NCBI GenBank assembly: GCA_033439295.1
Contig: JAVTLE010000014.1
Coordinates: 3,348,001-3,412,000, forward strand
Direction: 5' to 3'
Source of the DNA: Deuterostichococcus epilithicus
Taxonomy: Eukaryota > Chlorophyta > Trebouxiophyceae > Prasiolales > Stichococcaceae
DNA: 64,000 nt
In this document: in pieces, positions 55,998 to 64,000 of the stretch
Layout of the letters: each line of letters starts with the position of its first letter
How positions within the stretch are numbered: the first letter of the stretch is position 1
The notes under the pieces: model-generated
Seen by the model: only the letters and a program-made list of their open reading frames with translations
Database searches by the model: none
Told to the model about the DNA's origin: nothing
Program-made: the position numbers and the translations under genes

Positions 55998-58900
55998 TCA
56001 CTCCCAGAGCTTGGCAAGCGCGGCCTTGCCAATGCCGTCAGCCTCCTCACTTTTGTCGAGCCCCGGTCCCGCCAATGCAGAGCCCCAGGAGCCGCCACCA
56101 GCGGCGCTGTCCTGCGGCGGCGCCCCCCACATGCTGCCGCCAAGGCCGAATGCGCCCAGCCCGAGGCCCATGCCCAGCGGCATGGCGGCAGGCGCGCCGC
56201 CGGCTGGCGCCGCAGCGGCCTCCTGCTGCTGGTGTGGTGGGACGAACTCTGCGGCGGCGCCACTGACTTCAGCAGAACCCCAGCCCGGGCCAATCATGCC
56301 AGGGAAGGGCGTAAATTCGCGCGGGCGCCGCCCCACTTCGCACAGCACGGCGTCGACGGCAAAGCTGGAGGGGCGGCCCGTCGCGGTAGGTGACCCGGGT
56401 GACCCCGCCGCCACGCCGGCAGTGTGTACTGGGCCGTCGGGGCCGGGCGGCGCCGCCGGCAGGGAGAAGGCGGGCTTTGGGCCCTGGAAGCTGGCCGGCG
56501 CACCGCTGCGGCCGCCAAAGAAAGGGGATTCCGACTCCTCCGGCAGCGCCAGCGCCTTGGCAAAGTCCTCCAGGTCGCCGTCGGCACTGCTGCCGTACTC
56601 GGAGCTGCCGCCGCCGTCCGACCTGCGTTAAGTCCCAGACAGCCCGACGATCAGCATGAGGACCGGCGCAGATGCACCGGGACCGTGCCGATACCGCAGC
56701 AAAGGGCTGCCGTGTGCGGCTGCAGGACAGCGTTCCGCATTTTGGTCGCGCCCCTGCTGTGTCAGCCAGCTTTTCACCAGATTTGGCTGTGCATCAGGAG
56801 GAAGCACATTTTAGAGCTGACAGCACAGCACGCGCGGCAGGCAGCACACCAGTTGCGCCACGCCGGGCCGGCGGGTGGCGGGCGAAACTCCTTGGCATTG
56901 GGTGACAGCCGAGACAAGGGCGGCCCGCGGACGGCCGCCCGCGCTACCTGCGCAAAGCCGCCGCCGGCAGTGACGTGGCGGGCCTGCCACAGGCGGGCGC
57001 CCTCCGGCGGCGGCAGCGTGCCGGCGTCGATTGCCGCTGCCAGGCCCAGGCCGGGGGAGGCTGCGCCGCCAAGGTCAGCGTCGCCAAGGTCAGCGCCGCC
57101 AAAGGCCGCGGCTGGGCCGGCGGCGAAGAGCGAGGGGCCGGCTAGGCCGCCTCGCGGCGGCGCGCGCCGTGGTGGCGGCGTGCTGACGATCATGTCGTCG
57201 GTGCCAAGGCGCGGCGACGGCGGCAGCTCCGCAGGGGTCGAGGCGCTGCTGCCCAGAGGGGCGGCCGCCGGGGCGGCCGCGGCAAAGCGGGCGGCTGCGG
57301 AGGCATTGCCGGCGCCGGCCGGCGGCGCAGATGGCTGCGGGGCCGGGTGCAGCGGCTGCCAGCGCTGCGAGTGCGCGGGACTGCCGGCGGGTGTGTCCCA
57401 GGAGGGGTGCTCTTCCTGGACGACGGCGGCGGGGCGAGGCACAGCGCTAGCGGCGGAGGCGCGGCGCAGGGTTTCCAGGTCGGCCGTAGTGAAGGAGCCA
57501 GAGCGCAGAGCAGCCTGTTCGGCGGCGATCACGGCGGTCATGTCACAGGATTCGCCCCAGGGCCCAAGCGCGTCCGCCAGTGGCGGCGCGGGCGGCGCTG
57601 GGGCCGCAGCTGGATGCTGCTGCCGCAGCTCGCGGCGGTGCGGCGCCTGCAACGCCGGCGCAGCGGCCGCCTGCCGCGCTGGCGGCGGCGGTTGCGAGCG
57701 CGAGGTGTGCGCAAAGGCGCCGGCATCGTTACCGCTGCTGCTGCTGCTGCTGCTGCGGCGTGTGCTGCTGCTGTGGGTGCTGCTGGCGCGGCTGCTGGCG
57801 GCACGCTGCTCGAGGGCTGCTGTGGCCGCGGCCGCGTCGGGTCGCACAGCAGCTGCTGCGGTGGCAGCTGCGCGGGACAGCGGTCCGCGGGGCGACGCAG
57901 CCGGCGTCGCCTCGGAGGAGGGGGCGGAAGAAGCGCGGTCCGAGAAGGCGCGCTCGCCAGAGCCAGACGCGCTGGATGGCAGGGCGAGCAGCGGCGACGT
58001 TGGGGATTGAGAAGCGTGCGGCGAGGCCGGCTCCGGAAGTGGCAGCCTGTTCGCCTCGTCGAAAGTCTGCTGCTGCTGCGGCAGCGGCAGCGGGGCACGG
58101 TCTGTGGCGGTGGGGGGCCGCTTCCTGCTCCCGCGACGCAGCTGCGGCTGCGGCTGCGCCTCCGTCTGGGTGGCCTGGCTGTGCGTCTGCTGGACATGCT
58201 CAACCGTCGGCAATGGCTGGCGCGCCACCGGCGAGCTGCTCGGGGCCGGCAGCTTCACCGCCGACGCCGGCACGAAGGCCGTGCGCGCGCTGGCAGGCCG
58301 CTTGGCGGCCGCCGCTGCGGCAAAGGGCGACGGCTTTTCCTTCACGGCGTGCTTGTCTCTGTTGCCCTGCTTGCGCGTCTTGTGGCGCAGCTGCAGTCGC
58401 GCCTTGGCCAGCAGCGGCTCCGAGACGCCCTGCGCCTCTGCCGCCATTATCGCCGACGCCAGCTTTTGTGGGTTGCCTGCGTCCGGAGTAAGCGCACAGC
58501 TCAGCATTCGGCCATCGCCCTCCCCTTCTGCTCATGCAACATCCCCAAGACAGCAGACCCTCCCGGCAACCGACCTGCTGCACAACAGCATGCACGTGTC
58601 CGCAAGGCTGCCAGGGGTCAAGTCTACTTGATAGACAGCGTCGAAGCCATCCATGGAGCCGGGCGAAGCAGGACAATGCACCGTGTCAGGTACGCACCTG
58701 ACACGGTGGCGTCACGCAGCGCCGAGGCGGCCGCCGAGCGCAGCTGCGATGTCGAGGTCTGGGTGGCGACATCCGGCGGCCGGCGCCGCCAGGCGCGCGC
58801 TGCTGAAGCCAGGTGCCGCCGCAGTGCCAGACTCGTGGCCACGCCCGCCGCCAGTGCCGCCGCCGCCAGCAGGCCCCACGATATCTCTGTGTCCACTGGC

Positions 58901-61900
58901 CTCACCTGCGCAGCGCGCAAGCAGGGATGTTCAGGCCCTAGCCAGGCGTGCTGGGTGTTGTGGACTACGCTGTGCAGCTCCAGCGAGACGCAAAACAGCT
59001 GTGGACGCCAGCAGTCCTGCCAACCAGCCGGCTGCCAGCATCCGTGGCCGCTGCAGCTGTCTTGGGCCCCATCTCGGAAGTGCGAATGCGAAGCACAGCA
59101 GGGGAGGGGCGAGATGCGGTACACGTCAGCATGAAGGCACATGAGGTTTCGCAGTGAGAACGCACCGAGGAGGTGCGCAAGCGCGCGGCGGCCAGGTCGG
59201 AGGCCAGCTGCCGGTCGGCACACTCCTGGCAGCCCACGGGTGAGGGGTCGGGGAACAGGCCGCCGCCGCCCCAGGGGCCGCGCCAGCCGCCGCCTGCTGC
59301 GGCGTGCGGCGGCGGCTCCTTGGGCGGCTGCTGCGCCGACGTGGCCGGCAGGGAGGCGCCCGCCTCGCAGGTGGTGTCGCCGTCAGCGGCGGCGTCGCCG
59401 CTGCACACCGGCAGCGGCGGCGGGTCGCGCGGGTTGAAAACCGCGTCTGGTTGCTGCTCGCACTGCGCAGAGGCGTGAATGAGGCTCATGAGCTGCTCTG
59501 CCACGAGCTGGGATACGGCAGGGCTTCCAGCAGGGACTCTCACTCGCCGCAGCAAACATGCCCAAGCCATCCGCCTGCAGTCCCACTAATCTGGAGCCAG
59601 CAGCAGGAGAGGCGACGGCAACAATGCCCCACTGACGACATGACAGGACCTCAGAGTAGAGGCGTGACTTGAGAAGGCATCCGCACCAGGCGGTCGAGCT
59701 GGAGGAATTGGACGCCCTGGTGCATGCGCGACAGCTGGTCCCGCCACTGGGGCTCCTGCCCCGCCTCCATGAGTGCCGCATTGTAGCCGCGGAAGGATGC
59801 CGGCGCATTGAGCTGCAGTTGAGGCGCAACTGACGTCACGACCAAGCGGCGGAGCAGCGTCCCGTGTAGAGGTGGGTCTGCATCACAGCTGGGTGGTGTT
59901 GGCCGCTACTCACAGCCCGCGCCGCGTGGGGGGCTGTGCACCAGACTGGGCATGACAGTGCCCAGCCGAGCTGCTGCCCAAGCATCGGCGTGCAGATGGT
60001 CGCCGGTCGAAGGCGCGATTTCAGGGTTGCGAGGGCGCACCGGGCCCCATTTGCAGCGGACTCGCGGCGGCTGGGTGGAGGTCATGGCGCAGGCCCAGGC
60101 GCCGCCCACCGCACGGCACATCAGCTTCTGCACGCCGTCCGCCTCATCAAGGGACACCGTGCACACCCGGTTGGACTGCATGTCGCCTGCGGCGGGCCAG
60201 GTTCTGGTGGAGCGCCTTTCTGTCATTGCCGGTCTTTGGCAGCAACAGGCCCGAGCTCTGTGAGAGACGGCACCCAGGCACACAACAGATGCAGCACTCA
60301 CAGAGCAGGCAGCAGCATGCATCAGTGTGGAGGCGGAGGCGGCCGCGCACCGACGACGTTGTGCTCCATGAGGCACGTCTGGACGGCGATGACGAGGGAG
60401 GTGGGCGGCACCAGCAGCGCGGAGGACAGGCAGTTGTGCAGCGAGCGCCTGACGGTTGCGTTCTGCAGCTCCAGCACCAGTCGGTCCAGGCTGTTCATAG
60501 ACACCACCTGCAGGTGTGTTCCATTTTCCTCAGTTCCGACAGAAAGAGGACTCTCTTTTCATAGGACCCCTGCGGACGCTCCTGGCCTTGGTGGAGCTGA
60601 TTGCTGTTGGACGCAACAAACCCCACGGAGCAGCAGAGACCGGCCGCCTAATGCTGTAGTGATGCAGGCAAGCAAGAGCTCTGCAAGCTGTTGGAACGAA
60701 TGGGCTGCTAGACAGCCGCAGAGGGTCAGGGTGGGAGGCCTCACCAGGATGCCGGAGCCGGCGGTGCAGCTGTTGCCGTCCGCTGTGAAGAATCGTTCCC
60801 GGTACTTTGGCAGGTAGCCGCTGTCCGCAGTGGCGGCATCGTCATCCGAGGCAGAGTCGACCGCCTCGTCCATTGGTGAAACCGTGAGGTCACGGGCGGC
60901 GCCGATATTGCCGCCGGGGCTGACGCCATTGCCGCCGCCCCTGTCACTGTCGCCGCTGCCACCGGGCGGGTCGAGGGAGAAATTTTCCTCGTCCAGGGCT
61001 GCCCGTGTCAATGCGCACCAGCCGCCGTCGTCGTTGGAGTCGCAGCCCACAAGGCTGTCGATGTCGATGTCCTCAGTGTCCAGGCTGAAGTCCTCGTCCG
61101 CCGGGTGCGGCGGGTCCTCAATGTCGGCAGGCGACAGCGAGGACAGGCAGTACTCATAAAAATGCCCCCACCTGCAATCCAACCCTCCGATCATTCAGCA
61201 AGGCTCCAGAGCATGTCTGACGCGGTTCTGTGAAGGGTCCGTAGCCGCAAGCGATGCAGCCCAGAAGGCAGGCAGTAGGGTCCTTGAGGCAGATGTGCAC
61301 AAGCCCTTGCACGTTAGTGGCGGCGGCCTCATAGCTGCGAGGCGGCTGAAGTTCTGCGATGAGCAGGAGGGGGCTGGCAGCGGCACTGGAGAGCAGATGG
61401 AGAGGCTATTGCACGGGGAAGAAACGCACCCGCAGTGGCAGTCAGTGCGCCGCCAGTCGTCAAAGTTCCAGGGGCCTGCATATGGCCGGCCATCACGGGT
61501 GATGCACGCCTGGATCTGGTCGTCGTAGTCGGCATCGGCAGCCCAGGCGCCTTCCTGGGCCGCTTCCGCCGCCGCGTCGTATTCTGCATCCGTCTGCGGG
61601 CCGCAGCCCTTGCCAGTGGCAGCGTCGCATGCCACATTGCCGTTGCTGCCCGGCGGCAGCGTCGCCGTGGTCGCCGCCACGTGCGGCGCGACCAAGGAGC
61701 GCTTGACAAAGCCCAGAGCCAACTCCGCCTGCCGGATCTTGTTGGCCTTCAGGGTAGCCGCATCACGCTCAGCCTGTGCGCTGGATGCGAAGGCGACTTC
61801 CGCGGCGCGGACTATGGCGTCGGCGCGTGCCGCCGCCTCCCCAAGCCGCACATCCAGCTGGCAGGCGGCGCCGGCCACACAGCCGGAGCCGCCCCTGCCG

Positions 61901-63144
61901 GCGTCGCCACGGGTGTCATTGCCGCCGCTGCCGTCCTGCTGCGCCATGCCGGCCGCCGGTGGTGGCGACGCCGGCTCTGGGTGATCCACTCCCATCCGCG
62001 GCGGCAACACTGCTGTCATTCCAGGCCCGGGCTGGACGAGGGGCTGGGCCAAAGGCGCAGCAGCAGTCTGCTGGTCGCTTTGGGGCATGGGCCGCGGTGG
62101 TGAGACGCCGCCGTGGCTGGCGACTGGCGCCCGCCGCTGCGGCGGCGGCGGTGCTGACGCTGGGTGTGGCGCATTGCGCGGATCGCCCTTCAATGATTCT
62201 GCCTCTCCAGCATCTGATGTGTGTGCTGATCCTGCAGCAAGCAAGCCCTGTAGTCGGTATGTGTGGAATAAATTTCGACGCTGCTGCAAAGCAGGATCTA
62301 CACCCAGGCTACGGAGCAGCGTCTCGCAGGCTCACCCGCACGAGCGCCAACGCCGATACGGTGCCGGCTGTCCAGACCAGCTAGAGGTAGCGTCGAAGTC
62401 TGCGGGCCAGATAGGAGCGAGCAACTCAGAATCCGATCGCAAGCGCAGGTCGCGTCGTGTTTGGAGGCTTGCAGGACGTGGGCGCGAGGCGCCGTGTCCG
62501 TCAACACTTTGGCGCTCGCCTATTCAACCAGCCATCGTTGCGCATTCGCGAAAACGCAGCCTCGCACAAACCTGGCTCGCCACACCTGGCACTCCAGTTG
62601 CGGGTCGCCGAAGCCAGTACAGCCCAGCAAACTGCTGGCGCTTGACCCACAGCCATTCTGGTGCTCGATCAGAGTCTGCTACCGAGCCCCGCGGCGTGCG
62701 TCGCCACTGCCTGCGGCCTCTCATGCAAGCTGACGACGCACTTGCTGCTTTTGCTGACAGGCAACCAACTCACCACGGGCCTGCTGGTGTCGTCCAGGAG
62801 GTGTTCCCCGCACGCGCCCAGGCCCACGCATAGCAACAGCACTGCGGGCCACAAGCGGCAGCGTCAGCAGACAAGCCGGGGCACCCAATCTTCAGGCGGC
62901 CCCGTATCGTTCTCCGTGAGGCCGCATCGCCAAGAGGACGGGCAGTGGGTCATCAGTTGTGAGCATGCATGCCACACTTGGAGTTCCCGTCTTGCATGCG
63001 GCGGTCTGCGATGCAGCCCACGAGACCAAAACCCACGAGGAACGACAACGAGATGGCTGAAGCGGCACGAACCTGCGGTAAGCATCCACCCCTCGGCGCG
63101 GCGATCGCGACGCCCCATCCTGCAAGACGCAGGCTGCCGCTCAT
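55998..63144 (-). CDS. Large Ala/Pro/Ser-rich protein with N-terminal hydrophobic segment and one internal membrane helix, unknown function
   Basis: I do not recognise the family. The best start is ATG 63144: a hydrophobic run (AASAISLSFLV) splices in phase to LLLCVGLGACGEHLLDD near 62850, giving a signal peptide or anchor. Exons continue through LVWTAGTVSALALVRG, a long Pro/Ala region with ARADAIVRAAEVAFASSAQA, GPWNFDDWRRTDCHCG and WGHFYEYCLSSLSPADIEDP. An Asp-rich stretch follows (DIDIDSLVGCDSNDDGG), then MNSLDRLVLELQNATVRRSL, QWRDQLSRMHQGVQFLQLD and a membrane-like helix ISWGLLAAAALAAGVATSLA. Next is LRSAAASALRDATVSG, joined in phase to NPQKLASAIMAAEAQGVSEP. A 500-residue disordered Ser/Ala/Pro/Gln exon (58475 to about 56890) follows, with a Gly-rich end at 55998. 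Stop-free splicing links all parts, so I treat it as one gene; two genes remain possible. Confidence 0.58.
57735..57755. repeat. CTG trinucleotide run (7 copies) coding for poly-Ser
   Basis: Seven uninterrupted CTG units are followed by further interrupted CTG triplets to about 57790. On the minus strand they encode the serine run in the disordered part of the large Ala/Pro/Ser-rich protein. Confidence 0.85.
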
Positions 63145-63719
63145 TGTGACGCATCCCTGATGTGCCGGCGCACGCTGGTCTGTCTGTCAATTTTCGGTCC
63201 TGCTCTCAGAGTGAAATACAGAAGTCGCCTCAGGCGGCTGGCATCGCGCGCTGCACAGCAAATTGACGTGGACAACGCTGTGTGCGCAAGCCACGAGGCA
63301 GTCTCCACGCGCACGCCCAGCGGAGGAGGAGCGACGAGTGCAGGGCTGTCGAAGCGGACCTGCGACGAATGCGGGTGTCCCGGGACGAGCGTGACGCGCA
63401 ACCCGTTGCACGTCTGCAGGCGTGCTGTTGCTTTCGATCCGCGGGGCCCGGCGGCGGCCGTTGTGCCCGTTCGGGGGCTTGCTCGCCGCTGGAGGCAGGT
63501 TGCTGAGGTGGCATGTGCTAACCGCACACCTATCTGCGGCAATATTGACGGCTAATGCGTCCTATGCATGCCTCCTTACCCCTACGATCCTGCAGATGCT
63601 CTCCATCGTTGCAAGAGCGTCTGGCATGTTGCAGAGCATCTCCCAAGCGCACGCGGCAATCGCCGAAACCTCTTTCTTTCTAGCAAGCCATCCACCGACT
63701 AGCGACTACTGAGACATGT
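63145..63719. other. Intergenic region
   Basis: Region between the inferred start of the large minus-strand gene and the stop of the next minus-strand gene. It should contain the promoter of the former and the 3' UTR of the latter. No exon supported. Confidence 0.4.
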
Positions 63720-64000
63720 TCACAGCACGCCATCCTCCAAGGCATCGTCAAGCGGCAGCCGCGCCAGGCGCCGCAGGGTCGGCTCTGTCAGGAAATTGCG
63801 CGCCGTTGGGCCCGGATTGCCGCTGGCCAGCCACTCCTGCGCATAGCAGGCACGTGCACGCCTTGGTCTTGCAACCTCCCAACGAACCTATTGCACTCTG
63901 TCTGACAACTGACCAGGTTGTGTGACGCACTTCATGGAGCCTCCGGGTCCCAGCAGATCGTTCCGCAAGAGGCGGGTGCGCAGGATGCCTGAGAGGAGGG
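63720..64000 (-). CDS. 3' end of a gene continuing beyond the window, unknown function
   Basis: The final coding exon reads EWLASGNPGPTARNFLTEPT, then LRRLARLPLDDALEDGVL, and stops at 63722-63720. A splice acceptor is likely near 63836 (TATGCGCAG). Just upstream, at the window edge, an open frame reads ILRTRLLRNDLLGPGGSMK and probably belongs to the preceding exon, but I could not fix the donor. No family recognised. The gene is truncated only by the window edge. Confidence 0.5.

Noticed and set aside
56424-59134. Very long plus-strand open frames (528 and 595 residues) opposite the large minus-strand gene
   Set aside because: They are GC-rich shadows: Arg/Gly/Cys/Trp-heavy, without domain-like segments. 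The minus-strand frame instead splices in phase to conserved-looking flanking exons.
62669-62854. Short frame at 62854 read as a gene start with a signal peptide
   Set aside because: The first codon is TTG and an in-frame stop lies just upstream, so the start must be supplied by an upstream exon. ATG 63144 was preferred.
1-64000. tRNA, rRNA, CRISPR arrays, bacterial operons or intact mobile elements
   Set aside because: None seen on either strand. The dense short introns and eukaryotic protein families rule out a prokaryotic source, and no reverse transcriptase, integrase or transposase core was found.

Overview
The window is nuclear DNA of a GC-rich green alga, most like a trebouxiophyte or related chlorophyte. 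Nearly every gene is split into short exons by introns of roughly 70-500 bases with GTGAGN or GTGCGN donors. The proteins are eukaryotic and plant-like: plastid uroporphyrinogen-III synthase, a homologue of the Arabidopsis chloroplast protein At4g37920, a minus-end type kinesin, a plant-clade PP2C and cytochrome b5 reductase. I see no tRNA, rRNA, CRISPR, virus-like element or intact transposon. I worked exon boundaries out by hand from splice motifs, phase and family conservation. Where exons are listed with exact positions the reading frame closes through every junction.

Layout. 0.3-1.9 kb (+) ESCRT-III VPS24. 2.4-9.3 kb (-) importin-13/transportin-3 type receptor. 9.9-11.9 kb (+) SirB1/transglutaminase-like protein. 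12.3-21.6 kb (-) very large unidentified gene with a basic, probably nuclear C-terminus. 21.9-23.6 kb (+) TLC-domain membrane protein. 24.0-27.3 kb (-) zinc finger fused to a short-chain dehydrogenase. 27.9-29.8 kb (+) monoacylglycerol lipase-like hydrolase. 30.1-33.0 kb (-) NADH-cytochrome b5 reductase. 33.2-37.7 kb (-) kinesin-14. 38.2-40.0 kb (+) uroporphyrinogen-III synthase. 40.5-41.9 kb (+) MYND zinc-finger protein. 42.4-45.7 kb (-) Bfr1-like coiled-coil protein. 46.2-48.3 kb (+) PP2C phosphatase, followed at once by, or spliced into, an unknown coding region to 51.2 kb. 52.2-55.5 kb (+) At4g37920-like plastid protein. 56.0-63.1 kb (-) large Ala/Pro/Ser-rich protein with an N-terminal hydrophobic segment. 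63.7 kb to the end (-) 3' end of another gene.

The genes are ordinary housekeeping genes and do not form a functional cluster. Several neighbouring pairs are divergent across 350-600 bp, so some may share promoter regions. The most unusual points are: repeated GC-AG introns, each fixed by reading phase; a zinc-finger/SDR fusion; an in-frame splice that would join the PP2C to the downstream unknown region; and two large genes of unknown function.
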